A stretch of DNA of 64,000 nt from Mangrovimicrobium sediminis (GCF_004745945.1 NZ_SRLE01000008.1:62001-126000); one strand, 5' to 3'; counted from the first letter of the stretch, positions 54,170 through 63,220 are shown. Program-made: numbers and translations. The notes: generated from the letters alone by a model not told the origin.

Positions 54170-55600
54170 GTGATTATCTCTTTCCTGGTCTTCCTGGCCG
54201 CCTTCACGCTGATCGGCCTGGCGTCTTCCCTGTTCAGTCGCGGCACCCGCCACGACTACTACCTCGCCGACGGCACGGTGAAGCCGTGGCTGGTCGGCCT
54301 TTCGGCTGTGGCCACCAACAACAGTGGCTACATGTTCATCGGGGTCATCGGCTACACCTACGCCACCGGCCTGCCCGCGTTCTGGCTGATGGTCGGCTGG
54401 ATCGCCGGGGACTACCTGGGGTCCACCTTCGTGCACGCGCGCCTGCGTGCGGCGACTGCCAATTCGGACGAAGTCAGCTACGCCGGTGTGCTCAGCACAT
54501 GGTACGGACGCGGCCAGCCGCTGCTGCAGCGCGCGATCGGCGGCATCTCCCTGGTCTTCCTGCTGTGTTACGCCTCGGCCCAGCTGGTGGCGGGCTCCAA
54601 GGCCCTGCACGTGTTGTTCGACTGGCCGCTGTGGGCCGGGTCGGTGATCGGTGCGGTGATGGTGGCGCTGTACTGTTTCGCCGGCGGCATTCGCGCCTCA
54701 ATCTGGACCGATGCGGCGCAATCGGTGGTCATGATCCTGGCCATGGGCCTGCTGCTCGCGGTGGCGATCATGGCGCTTGGGGGCCCGGCGCAGAGCTGGC
54801 AACAGCTGAGCGAGATTCCCGGCTACATGGACTGGTTCCCGCGCGACCTGCCGGTGCCGGGTATCGCGGGGCCATTGCTGTTCGCCCTGGGCTGGATGGT
54901 CGCCGGGCTGTCGGTGATCGGCCAGCCGCATATCATGGTGCGTTTCATGACCCTGGATGATGGCGGCAGCATGCGCCGCGCCCGCGCCTGGTACTACCTG
55001 TGGTTTATCGCGTTCTACGCCATGGCCACCGGGGTCGGCCTGTTGTCGCGGTTGTATATTCCCGGCGGCGACGGTTTCGACGCGGAGCTGGCTCTGCCGA
55101 CCATGGCGCAGTTGCTGCTGCATCCGTGGCTGGTCGGCCTGATCCTGGCCGGTATTTTCGCGGCGACCATGTCCACCGCGGACTCGCTGATCCTGAGTTG
55201 TTCGGCGTCCATCACCCACGACCTGTTGCCGCACCGGATTGAGCATACTCTTCTCATCAAGCTGACCACCCTCGGCACCACCGGCGTGGCGCTGCTGTTC
55301 GCGCTGTCCAACGTGGAGAGCGTGTTCAACATGGTGATACTCGCCTGGTCCGGCCTGGGCAGTGCCTTCGCTCCCCTGCTGATCGTGCTGTGCCTGGGGC
55401 GCAAGCCCTCCGAGTCACTGGCGGTGAGTGCGGTGATCGCCGGTTTCGCCACCGCGCTGGCGTGGCGCTACTTCGGGCTGCACGCCTATATTTTCGAGGG
55501 ACTCCCCGGCGTTGCCGTCGGCCTTGCGTTGCTCGCCGCCGCGCCGCGCGCGGACGCGGAAGCGATGCCGCAGGCCAGGGCGGCGGGAACTAATCCCTAG
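54170..55600 (+). CDS. Sodium:solute symporter (proline/PutP-like)
   Basis: 476 residues, about twelve to thirteen helices, SSS family. Recognisable parts: YYLADGTVKPWLVGLSAVATNNSGYMF (shortened), a GGIRASIWTDAAQSVVM block (family GGxxAVxWTD), GQPHIMVRFMTL (QPHI...R block of PutP) and IFAATMSTADSLIL (sodium-site Ser/Asp region). GTG start at 54170, 40 bases after ask, so it likely extends the ectoine operon and imports proline or another compatible solute with Na+. Confidence 0.88.
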   Translation: MIISFLVFLAAFTLIGLASSLFSRGTRHDYYLADGTVKPWLVGLSAVATNNSGYMFIGVIGYTYATGLPAFWLMVGWIAGDYLGSTFVHARLRAATANSDEVSYAGVLSTWYGRGQPLLQRAIGGISLVFLLCYASAQLVAGSKALHVLFDWPLWAGSVIGAVMVALYCFAGGIRASIWTDAAQSVVMILAMGLLLAVAIMALGGPAQSWQQLSEIPGYMDWFPRDLPVPGIAGPLLFALGWMVAGLSVIGQPHIMVRFMTLDDGGSMRRARAWYYLWFIAFYAMATGVGLLSRLYIPGGDGFDAELALPTMAQLLLHPWLVGLILAGIFAATMSTADSLILSCSASITHDLLPHRIEHTLLIKLTTLGTTGVALLFALSNVESVFNMVILAWSGLGSAFAPLLIVLCLGRKPSESLAVSAVIAGFATALAWRYFGLHAYIFEGLPGVAVGLALLAAAPRADAEAMPQARAAGTNP

Positions 55601-55659
55601 CCGGCCTGTCCATTCCAGTGATCCCTGTCATGGTCCATCCCGGGTAGCGAAGGAGTCCG

Positions 55660-56007
55660 ATGCGAATCGAGAGCGTGGACGAGGAAAAGCGTAGCAGCCT
55701 GGTGCTTTGGGCACCGCTGTTCTGCCTCGCCCTGTCGCTCGGCGCGCTGTCCCTGCCGGGCGGCGATTCCGGTCTTTCCCTGCAGGAAGCAGACTACTCG
55801 CCACAGGCGCTGTTCGGCGCTGACGGCGACCCCGACGGCCTGGACGGGCCGCAAGTATTCCCCGCCGCCGCGCCCGGCTGGCTTTTCCCTGCGCGAGTCA
55901 GCGTCCCCCTACCCCGTGCAACCCGCCAGGGTGAGCCACGGCCGGCCATGGCCTATCCGCAGCGGGCCCGCGGGCCACCAGCAGTCACTCCTTCAGTCGT
56001 TTCCTGA
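55660..56007 (+). CDS. Small hypothetical protein with one membrane segment
   Basis: 115 residues, no recognised family. One hydrophobic segment at residues about 14-34 (SLVLWAPLFCLALSLGALSL) after a charged N-terminus (MRIESVDEEKRS); the rest is Gly/Pro/Arg-rich and low in predicted structure. A good AAGGAG ribosome site at 55650-55655 supports translation; the weak C-terminal half and lack of a family leave doubt. It lies between the symporter and the CBS gene, same strand. Confidence 0.45.
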   Translation: MRIESVDEEKRSSLVLWAPLFCLALSLGALSLPGGDSGLSLQEADYSPQALFGADGDPDGLDGPQVFPAAAPGWLFPARVSVPLPRATRQGEPRPAMAYPQRARGPPAVTPSVVS

Positions 56008-56073
56008 ATTCAATCGGTTAATGCGTGCCTCTCGCGGCGCCGGCGTGCGCCCGCGAGGCGAAGGAGTGACCTT

Positions 56074-56649
56074 ATGCACCGCTATAAATCCCTGCCGACC
56101 AAGGCGCTGGCCGACATCGGCCTTATCGAACGGCCCGACCGGGCCGACCCATTGACCACAGACAGCCCTGCGCTGGCCGTTCTCACCGACTTCACCGAAC
56201 AGCAGCCGCTGATGTTGGAGCAATCGACACCGCTGGACGAGGCCATCGCACTGATGAAACGCACGCACGCCCGGCTCAAGCTGGTGATCGACGCGAGGGA
56301 GACCTTTCGCGGCATCATCTCCCTCGCCGACCTGTTGTCCCTGAAAGTGATGCGCGCCAGCCAGGATACCGGGCTGGGGCGCAACGACCTGGTGGTCGGC
56401 GATATCATGACCCCGCGCTCGTCCCTGCACGCGGTGGATTACGGCGATCTCGCGCGGGCGCGCATCGGTGACCTGCTGGCGACGATGCAGGATTTCGGCG
56501 ATCACTATGTGCTGGTGGTCGACGGCGAGCGGCGCAGCGTGCGCGGTATCGTGGCGGCCAACGATATTTCGCGCGGCCTGCACATTCCGGTGCAGATCGG
56601 CGAGCGGGCGAATTCGTTTTCGGATATCTACCGGGCGGTGCGGGTGTGA
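56074..56649 (+). CDS. CBS-domain-pair protein
   Basis: 191 residues made of two CBS motifs: residues about 45-100 (LMLEQSTPLDEAIALMKRTHARLKLVID shortened, FRGIISLADLLS) and about 110-180 (VGDIMTPRSSLHAVDYGDL shortened, HYVLVVDGERRSVRGIVAANDISRGL shortened). Such stand-alone pairs bind adenine nucleotides and act as energy or nucleotide sensors. AAGGAGTGAC ribosome site before the ATG at 56074. Partner unknown. Converges with the Ser-Asp-Asp repeat gene across a strong hairpin. Confidence 0.87.
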   Translation: MHRYKSLPTKALADIGLIERPDRADPLTTDSPALAVLTDFTEQQPLMLEQSTPLDEAIALMKRTHARLKLVIDARETFRGIISLADLLSLKVMRASQDTGLGRNDLVVGDIMTPRSSLHAVDYGDLARARIGDLLATMQDFGDHYVLVVDGERRSVRGIVAANDISRGLHIPVQIGERANSFSDIYRAVRV

Positions 56650-56679
56650 GGCGGGTAGTCGGGGATTGAATCTGAAGCG

Positions 56680-56708
56680 TACCCGGCGGCGCTGGTCGCC
56701 GCCGGGTA
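56680..56708. terminator. 12-bp perfect hairpin between convergent genes
   Basis: TACCCGGCGGCG (56680-56691), loop CTGGT, CGCCGCCGGGTA (56697-56708). Very stable and centred between the CBS and Ser-Asp-Asp repeat genes. U-tracts are lacking on both sides, but position suggests a bidirectional terminator. Confidence 0.55.
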
Positions 56709-56724
56709 GCTGATGCAGGCGAGG

Positions 56725-57555
56725 TCAGTCGTCGGAGTCGTCGGAGTCGTCGGAGTCGTCTGAATCATCCGAGTCGTCTGAGTCGTCTGAGTCGTCTGAG
56801 TCGTCTGAGTCGTCCGAATCATCCGAATCGTCGGAGTCATCTGAATCATCGGAATCATCCGAGTCATCGGAATCATCCGAGTCATCGGAATCATCCGAGT
56901 CATCTGAATCGTCCGAGTCATCTGAATCATCCGAGTCGTCGTTACCGTTGTTGAACCCGTCGAGCTTGGTCGCGGTGTCCATCACCGCCAGTTTGTCCCC
57001 CGGCTCGACCAGCAGGCCGAGTGTGTTCACCAGCAGGTCCGCGCCCTCGTTGCTGAGCAACATGAAGAGCTTGCGGTTGACCAGTCGGCCGTTGTTTTCG
57101 ACCTCCGAGGTGGCGTCGTCGAAGCCGATCTCGAATATCGCCATGCGCTGCAGCACCTGGCCGTTGATCTCGACCACGGCGCTGACCACGTTCTTGCCGC
57201 CCAGTGCCTCGACGGTGAAATTGTGCAGCGCGAGCACTGTGCCGTCGCCTGCTTCCAGCTGCAGGCCACCGGACAGGTCAATCTCTCCCACGCCGCCGTC
57301 CAGGTCGATCACACCACCGTTGACGGGTACCCGCAGCCAGTCCTTGTTGGGGACCATCTTGCCGGGCTTGATGGCGGACTTCTGGACGTCGGCCAGTTCC
57401 AGCGCGGTCAGGAAGGTGTTCACCATGTACAGGGTGCTACCACCGGCCTGGTACTTCAGCTGGTAGGTGGGCGCAGCCACTGCACCGCCCGCCGAGATGC
57501 CCAGGGCGATGACCGTGCCGGCCACAAGCTTTTTCATGGAAGGATGTTTTTTCAT
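56725..57555 (-). CDS. Secreted protein with a C-terminal (Ser-Asp-Asp)23 tail
   Basis: 276 residues. Signal peptide to AVAA (residues 1-28). A folded, beta-rich domain of unrecognised family spans about 29-205 (YQLKYQAGGSTLYMVNTFLT shortened, GGVIDLDGGVGEIDLSGGLQL shortened, QRMAIFEIGFDD). From residue 206 to the last residue the protein is DD followed by 23 SDD triplets, with no anchor or sorting signal after it. The tail has about 48 acidic groups in 71 residues and could bind calcium or cations. Codons vary between units in part, with runs of identical 9-base units. Good ribosome site (AGAGGAAC) before ATG 57555. Confidence 0.85.
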   Translation of the reverse strand: MKKHPSMKKLVAGTVIALGISAGGAVAAPTYQLKYQAGGSTLYMVNTFLTALELADVQKSAIKPGKMVPNKDWLRVPVNGGVIDLDGGVGEIDLSGGLQLEAGDGTVLALHNFTVEALGGKNVVSAVVEINGQVLQRMAIFEIGFDDATSEVENNGRLVNRKLFMLLSNEGADLLVNTLGLLVEPGDKLAVMDTATKLDGFNNGNDDSDDSDDSDDSDDSDDSDDSDDSDDSDDSDDSDDSDDSDDSDDSDDSDDSDDSDDSDDSDDSDDSDDSDD

Positions 57556-57746
57556 TGGATGTTCCTCTCTTCGAGTGTTCCCGGTGCCACATTGCGACCA
57601 AACCGGCCGGCCGCGGCACCCAAATCTGCACAGCGCAGTTATTGGTGAGTACCCCTGTGTCAGGATTTGGTTTTATCCAGTGTTATCGGCTATAACAAGC
57701 CGCACTTTTGAATAAGTCCAGAAAATCCATAATCGTAGGATGAACC

Positions 57747-58481
57747 ATGGAATCACGTGCCCCCATCGCCTTCAGTTACCGGCCGAAGGAGGAGGACTAC
57801 CTGCCCGTCGTGGTCGCCGCCATCCGCCGCCACCTGGGTGACTGGCCGATTGCGCTGCTCACCGAAGAGTCCCATCTCCCATCAAAAAAATGGCTGGAAA
57901 ACAATAAGATACAGACGATCACCGATTGGGAGCATTCGCCGAAAGCGAACAAGATCCTGCGCCTGTGGGAGCACCAGTACATCTTCGCCCGGCACTTCGA
58001 CCGCTGGATCTGGTGGCACGACGACATGCTGCTGCTCAAGCCGCTGGCGGACCCGGAGGCCGAATTCGGCCGCCCTTTGGTGCGCCACGGGCAGCGCAAG
58101 CGCCCCAACAAGGAGATGAACAACTGGCACAACTGGCTGTGGGAGACCCTGGGTTTTTTCCGCTGCCTGTCGATTCCGGCCCCCAATCCGGTATTGCACA
58201 CACCGCGCCTGATCGAGCGCAGCGAACTGGAGTCCATCCCGGAACAGTGGAATCGCAGCCGCCTGTTATTCGAGCCCACCTACCTGCTGTGGCACTGGCA
58301 TCGCAGCGGACAGCGGGCCGAGGTGGCGGAGGATTATCGCGAGGCAGTGTTCGAGGGGGAAATCCCCCCGCTGGCAACGCTGGAGGCCGGCGAACACGTG
58401 ATTTTCAACTGGGGTCGCAACATCGATCACACAGCCGCGCGGCGTGAATTCGCCGCCCTCTACCCGGTGGCCTTCGAATAG
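57747..58481 (+). CDS. Glycosyltransferase-like protein (GT-A/stealth-like)
   Basis: 244 residues. No close family recognised, but IAFSYRPKEEDYLPVVVAAIRRH (shortened), a NKILRLWEHQYI block and the DRWIWWHDDMLLLKPL motif resemble GT-A sugar transferases, where the DD of a DxD-like motif holds the metal. Rich in Trp and Arg. ATG at 57747 with AGGATG upstream. The AT-rich 190 bases before it are shared with the divergent Ser-Asp-Asp repeat gene. A role in surface polysaccharide is inference. Confidence 0.55.
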   Translation: MESRAPIAFSYRPKEEDYLPVVVAAIRRHLGDWPIALLTEESHLPSKKWLENNKIQTITDWEHSPKANKILRLWEHQYIFARHFDRWIWWHDDMLLLKPLADPEAEFGRPLVRHGQRKRPNKEMNNWHNWLWETLGFFRCLSIPAPNPVLHTPRLIERSELESIPEQWNRSRLLFEPTYLLWHWHRSGQRAEVAEDYREAVFEGEIPPLATLEAGEHVIFNWGRNIDHTAARREFAALYPVAFE

Positions 58482-58494
58482 GCCCGGCTCGGTA

Positions 58495-60273
58495 TCACTG
58501 CATGCCCTCTACGGCCTGGTTCACCGCCTGCTGCAACACGTGCTCTTCCTCGGCGCTGCGCACGGCCTTTTCCACCGCCTCCTCCACGTAGATTTCCTGG
58601 GAGAAGCCCACCCACTGGGCGTAGACCCCGATCAACAACACAAAGGCGAAAGGCAGGCCGGTGCTGACCGCGGCGGTCTGCAGTGTGGTCAACCCGCCGC
58701 CCACCAGCAGCACGGCGGCAATAGCCCCTTCCATGAGCGCCCAGAACACTCGCTGCCCGGTGGGCGAATCCAGCTTGCCGCCGGAAGTCAGGTGGTCCAC
58801 CACCAGCGAGCCGGAGTCCGAGGAGGTGACGAAAAACACAGTGACCAGCACCACTGCGACCGTGCACAACACGCCGGCCAGCGGCAGCGCGTCGAGCATC
58901 ACGAACATTGCCTTGGCCACGTCCTCACCGACCACGGACAGGATGTCCGCGCCGCCGGTGCCCTGTAGGTACAGCGCCGAGCCGCCGAAAACGGACATCC
59001 ATAGGAAGGACAGCAGGGTGGGAATGAGGATGACGCCGGTGATGAACTCACGCACCGTTCGCCCCTTGGAGATACGGGCGATGAACATCCCGACGAAGGG
59101 CGACCAGGAAATCCACCAGGCCCAGTAGAACACCGTCCAGGAGCCCTGCCAGTTGGTGCCGCGGAAGGTCTCCGTCCACATGCTCATCTCGGGGAAGATC
59201 GTCAGGTAATAGCCCAGGTTCTGGGTGAAGCCGCTGAGCAGGAAGACGGTAGGTCCGGCGATCAGCAGGAACAGCAGGAACACCCCGGCGAGAATCATGT
59301 TCCATTGGCTGAGGCGCTTCACGCCACCGTCCAGGCCGGCCATTACCGAGAGCGTGGCGATAGCGGTGATGCCGGCGATCAGGATGACCTGGGTACTCAC
59401 GCTGATTTCGATTCCCAGCAGGTAGTTGAGCCCCGCGTTGATCTGTGTGACCCCCAGCCCCAGCGATGTCGCCAGGCCGACCAGGGTGGCCAGTACCGAG
59501 AGAATATCGATGACATTGCCCCAGAAGCCGTAGATACGCTCGCCCAGCAGCGGGTAGAAGATCGAGCGGATGGTGAGCGGCAGGCCGCGGTTGTAGGCGA
59601 AAAACGCCAGGCCCAGGCCGACAATGGCGTACACCGCCCAGGGGTGCACGCCCCAGTGGAAGTAGGTAACGCCCATGGCCGCCTGCGCCGCCTCCGGCGT
59701 GCCCGGTTCGAGGTGGCCGAACATCGGTGAGGGCGTGCCGAAGTGGGTGATCGGTTCGCCCACGCTCCAGAACATCAGGCCTATTCCCATGCCGGCGCTG
59801 AGCAGCATCGCGTACCAGGACAGGGTGCTGAATTCCGGCTCGGCGTCGGCGCCGCCGATGCGGATCTGGCCGAACTTGCCGAGGGCGAAATAGGCCGCGG
59901 CGACGATGAACAGGTTGGTGGCCAGCACCAGGAACCAGCCGCTGGTGCTGGTGATGAAATGCAGCGCGGCGGCGAAAAACTCGGCTGCAGCCTGCTTGAA
60001 CATCAGGGTCAGCACGATGAACACCAGCAGGAAAAAGGCGGAAAACACGGTGACCTGGGGGTGGATGTCAAAACCGAAGCCGACCCAGTTGCGATCGCCC
60101 GGCTCGCGGCCGGGGGCGTCGTCCTCGACCGATGCGGTCGGGTGGATCTGCAGGCCGAAGAACTTGGCCCGCTCGCGAATCGCCCGCTCCCGGGCGCGTT
60201 GCTCGACGCGCTTGAGCTTGTCCGCCAGTGCCTTGTGCATGCGGGCGTCCTTGGGGTTGGTCAGGTGGTCCAT
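58495..60273 (-). CDS. BCCT-family betaine/choline/carnitine transporter
   Basis: 592 residues. A long charged N-terminal tail (about 70 residues, Lys/Arg/Glu-rich helix) precedes twelve helices. BCCT features: AGMGIGLMFWSVGEPITHF, THYFHWG-like VTYFHWGVHPWAVYAI and the aromatic box segment FYWAWWISWSPFVGMFIARIS (start shortened), the family signature region. A charged C-terminal helix (EAVEKAVRSAEEEHVLQQ) may sense osmolarity as in BetP. It imports a quaternary amine osmolyte with Na+ or H+. The downstream partner of the porin gene (20-base gap). Confidence 0.95.
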   Translation of the reverse strand: MDHLTNPKDARMHKALADKLKRVEQRARERAIRERAKFFGLQIHPTASVEDDAPGREPGDRNWVGFGFDIHPQVTVFSAFFLLVFIVLTLMFKQAAAEFFAAALHFITSTSGWFLVLATNLFIVAAAYFALGKFGQIRIGGADAEPEFSTLSWYAMLLSAGMGIGLMFWSVGEPITHFGTPSPMFGHLEPGTPEAAQAAMGVTYFHWGVHPWAVYAIVGLGLAFFAYNRGLPLTIRSIFYPLLGERIYGFWGNVIDILSVLATLVGLATSLGLGVTQINAGLNYLLGIEISVSTQVILIAGITAIATLSVMAGLDGGVKRLSQWNMILAGVFLLFLLIAGPTVFLLSGFTQNLGYYLTIFPEMSMWTETFRGTNWQGSWTVFYWAWWISWSPFVGMFIARISKGRTVREFITGVILIPTLLSFLWMSVFGGSALYLQGTGGADILSVVGEDVAKAMFVMLDALPLAGVLCTVAVVLVTVFFVTSSDSGSLVVDHLTSGGKLDSPTGQRVFWALMEGAIAAVLLVGGGLTTLQTAAVSTGLPFAFVLLIGVYAQWVGFSQEIYVEEAVEKAVRSAEEEHVLQQAVNQAVEGMQ

Positions 60274-60293
60274 GGTGTCTCCATGCGGGCGAA

Positions 60294-61793
60294 TTAGAAG
60301 TAGTAGCCGAAGTTGATATTGAAGCGGTCGTTCCAGCGGTCGTTGCCGGTGATGCCGAAATCGCCGACGCCGTCGTAGATGTTCGAGTAGTCGTCGCCGC
60401 GGTTGCCGATGAACAGGTTGCCGGTGGCGCGCACGTAGTCCGTATAGACGTACCAGCCGCCACTGGCGAAGGCCATGCCGAGGGTGAGCATCTGGCTGTC
60501 GTTGGCGCGGTCGATGTCTTTCACGATGCTGCTGTATTCGATATACGGCAGGGCGTAGTCCAGCCAGCCCAGGCGCGGGGTGTCCAGCTTGTAGCTGACG
60601 GAGAGCGCCGGCACCCAGGCGTCGGCGGCGACCGGCCAGGCGAAGTCGTAGGCGCCCATGGGCAGCAGCTCGTCGGTGCCCAGCGGGTTGTCGGCGTCGA
60701 TGTCGTACTGGTAGCGGGTGAGCTGGCTGGCGAGGGTGAGCTGGCCGATGTGGTTGATCATGTGCACCGAGGCGGCCCAGTGCTCGCCGTCGTCGGCGCG
60801 CTTGCCGTCAAGCTGCCCGGCCTGTAGCGACAGGCCCGCGGCGGTGGGGATGGCGACATCCTCCAGGTGGTAGATGGCGCGCAGGTTGAATTGGTTGCGC
60901 TCGCTGTAGCCGTTCTCGGGGGCGGCGACGACGTCACCGTTCGGGTCTATCGCCGAGCGCCAGCGCACCGCATCGTAGCTGTAGCGGGCGCTGTCCGCGC
61001 TGTTGCCGTTCCAGTTGCCCTCGCTGCTGGGGAACCAGGCCAAGGCCAGTTCCCAGGGGCCGCGCCGGGTCAGGTACTTGAGCCCCAGGTCCATGTCGTC
61101 GGACAGTCCCAGGTAGTAGTGCTGGTCGAAGAACCAGCTCTGCGAGATACCGTAGGGGCCGGGGCCGAAGGGCACGCGGGTGACCCCGGCCTGCAACTGG
61201 TCGCCGCTGTCGAAGCCGTAGCCAAGCCACAGGGTGTGCAGGAAGTTGTAGCCGTTGTACCAGCGGTACTCCAGCTTGCCGTTCAGCTTGCCGTAGTCGA
61301 GGCTGGCGTTGATGCGGAAGGTGTCCAGTTCGACATTGCCGCCGTTGCCGCCGCGCCGGGGGCCGTCACCGCTGCCGCTGTAGTCGCCATTGACGTAGTT
61401 GACGCGCATCGCGCCGCCGATGGTCAGCGGCCCGAAGCGGATCTTGTCATCGTTCGCGGAGGGTTCGCTGCCGGTCGTTTCGAGGCCGGTCGGCTCGAGT
61501 GCGGCTGTGTCCTGGTCGGCTATTGCCTGCGCCTGCCCGGTTAATTCCTGCGCCTGCCCGGCGCTGGCCGCGCCAGCACGCTCAGCCTCGCGGGCCGCGG
61601 CGAGTCTTGCGCGCGCCTGCGTCAATTGCCGTTCGAGCTCGGCGACATCGGCCTCGAGGGTCCCGACGTCTGCGGCAAGGGAAGCTGGGCTGGTGAGGGC
61701 GGCGCCAAGCAGGGCCAGGCACAGAATGACGTACGGCCGTGCAGGCCGCAGTCGCGGGGTCGTGGATGGCAGGATGCCCGGCGCTATATGCAT
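60294..61793 (-). CDS. Outer-membrane porin with N-terminal coiled coil
   Basis: 499 residues. Signal peptide to SLAA, then a coiled coil (GTLEADVAELERQLTQARAR, residues about 43-75), a low-complexity Gln/Glu/Thr linker, and a beta-barrel with aromatic-rich strands (YNGYNFLHTLWLGYGF, RFNINFGYYF at the end with terminal Phe). Coiled-coil-plus-barrel porins form trimers and serve small solutes. Same strand and 20 bases upstream of the BCCT gene, so it may supply betaine-type osmolytes to it; inference from pairing. Start ATG at 61793. Confidence 0.82.
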   Translation of the reverse strand: MHIAPGILPSTTPRLRPARPYVILCLALLGAALTSPASLAADVGTLEADVAELERQLTQARARLAAAREAERAGAASAGQAQELTGQAQAIADQDTAALEPTGLETTGSEPSANDDKIRFGPLTIGGAMRVNYVNGDYSGSGDGPRRGGNGGNVELDTFRINASLDYGKLNGKLEYRWYNGYNFLHTLWLGYGFDSGDQLQAGVTRVPFGPGPYGISQSWFFDQHYYLGLSDDMDLGLKYLTRRGPWELALAWFPSSEGNWNGNSADSARYSYDAVRWRSAIDPNGDVVAAPENGYSERNQFNLRAIYHLEDVAIPTAAGLSLQAGQLDGKRADDGEHWAASVHMINHIGQLTLASQLTRYQYDIDADNPLGTDELLPMGAYDFAWPVAADAWVPALSVSYKLDTPRLGWLDYALPYIEYSSIVKDIDRANDSQMLTLGMAFASGGWYVYTDYVRATGNLFIGNRGDDYSNIYDGVGDFGITGNDRWNDRFNINFGYYF

Positions 61794-62009
61794 CGGCCCT
61801 GTTCCCCCTTGTGCGTCCCGCGCTGGCCGCCCGGCGCCGGTACTTGCTATGGCGGGGACGTGCGCGGGCCTGTGAATGGCTCTCCGTAGAGTTGGTTTGC
61901 AGGAACCATCCTAGCGCATATCGACTGCGCTGACGAAAAGGGGCCGGGAGGGGTGGCCAGAGGGGGTGCGAAAGTGGGTGGCGAGACTGCGCGGCGCGGG
62001 GCGCGCCGA

Positions 62010-62339
62010 TCAGGACTGGTCGCGCAGGCGCTGGATGTGTTTCTCCACCAGGGCGAGGTAGCGCGGGGTGTAGCCCGCATCCTCGAACACGGGGTCGCCT
62101 TCCTCGTCGTGGGCGATGATGCGCTCGCCCTGCACGTAGGGGAAAGCGGCGACCATCTCGTCCAGTGCGCAGCTGAGGAGTTCGGCGATCAGTTGCTCGC
62201 GGGTGCGCAGCGGGAAGAGTTCGACCAGGGCCTCGAGCTTGGCGGCGCTCTCGATGCTTAGCTGTACCTGGTACTTGTCGTGGGCGAGTTCCCCGGAGGC
62301 CTGTTGATCCCAGATGCCTATCAAATCGACAAAACTCAT
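62010..62339 (-). CDS. Conserved small protein (annotated elsewhere as pilin-assembly/type 1 pili tip component)
   Basis: 109 residues from the ATG at 62339, where MSFVDLIGIW matches the usual family start and GGAGAGG lies upstream. Motifs: YQVQLSIESAAKLEALVELFPL (shortened), IAELLSCALDEMVAAFPYVQG and the highly conserved DEEGDPVFEDAGYTPRYLALVEKH (shortened). Homologues occur in Pseudomonas and relatives; the pili name in databases is not supported by anything here. No signal peptide; likely cytoplasmic, ribbon-helix-helix-like N-terminus possible. Function unknown. Confidence 0.72.
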   Translation of the reverse strand: MSFVDLIGIWDQQASGELAHDKYQVQLSIESAAKLEALVELFPLRTREQLIAELLSCALDEMVAAFPYVQGERIIAHDEEGDPVFEDAGYTPRYLALVEKHIQRLRDQS

Positions 62340-62647
62340 CGGCCTCTCCATACCTCGGGAACGTGATGTGGCCCGATCGCGCCACTATTCGCGATGCTAA
62401 CCCAATTCGCGTGTAGCCGCACCTGCCGTGGTGCTGTTCTGGGAATGTGAGTACTCACTGTGAGATCAACGTGCGCCGCAATACTTTCTAATAATTAGAA
62501 TATTTACTCCATTATTATCGGATTTTTAAACCAAAAATTCGAATATAAGATAGGTTCATCAATGAGTAGCCCGCCGCCCGGTAACGCTCGCGGTCCACCG
62601 TAACGGGCAGGGCGGCAACCCGAACACAACGCAGCGAGGAGAATCCC
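62340..62647. promoter_or_regulatory. AT-rich divergent control region with a 15-bp palindrome
   Basis: This 308-base gap has no gene. TTCTAAT-A-ATTAGAA at 62486-62500 is a perfect palindrome within an AT-rich patch (62480-62560) in otherwise GC-rich DNA. It lies about 150 bases upstream of the nitroreductase start and is a candidate operator or promoter region. Confidence 0.5.
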
Positions 62648-63220
62648 GTGCAAGACAAGACAGCCGAAACCACAACCCCCATCCTCAGCGTACTGGCCGA
62701 GCGCTTCAGCCCCTACGCCTTCGATCCCGAGAAAGCGGTACCCGAGGGCGACCTGGAAGCGCTGTTCGAAGCCGCCCGCTGGACCATGTCTTCCTACAAT
62801 GCGCAGCCCTGGCGCTACCTGGTCGGTGTGCGCGGCAAGGACGACCGCTGGGAGAAGATTCATGCCTGCCTGGTGGAGGGCAACCAGCCCTGGACGGCCA
62901 ACGCCCCGGTGCTGGTGCTGGGCTTCGTGCGCGACAACTTCGATTTCAACGGGCAGCCAAACATCGCCGCCGAGCACGACCTCGGCGCGGCCTCCGCCAT
63001 GCTCACTGTCGAGGCCACCGCCCGCGGCCTCGCGGTGCACCAGATGATCGGCGTCGACCTCGACAAGGTAGTGGCAGCCTTCGACCTGCCGGAAGGCACC
63101 CGGCCGCTGACCGCACTGGCCATCGGCTACCACGGCTCGGCCGATGTCGTCCCCGAGGCCTATGCCGAGCGCGACGCCAAGCCGCGCGAGCGCCTGTCGG
63201 CGGCAGACATCCTGCTGTAG
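62648..63220 (+). CDS. Nitroreductase-family FMN oxidoreductase
   Basis: 190 residues. FMN-binding segments ERFSPYAFDPEKAV (usual RRSxRxF), ARWTMSSYNAQPWRYLVG (usual S-xN-QPWxF), DLGAASAMLTVEATARGLAVHQM (shortened) and ALAIGYHGS (usual GYP). It should use NAD(P)H to reduce quinones, nitroaromatics or related compounds. GTG start at 62648 after a GAGGAG ribosome site. Substrate not predictable. Confidence 0.9.
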   Translation: MQDKTAETTTPILSVLAERFSPYAFDPEKAVPEGDLEALFEAARWTMSSYNAQPWRYLVGVRGKDDRWEKIHACLVEGNQPWTANAPVLVLGFVRDNFDFNGQPNIAAEHDLGAASAMLTVEATARGLAVHQMIGVDLDKVVAAFDLPEGTRPLTALAIGYHGSADVVPEAYAERDAKPRERLSAADILL

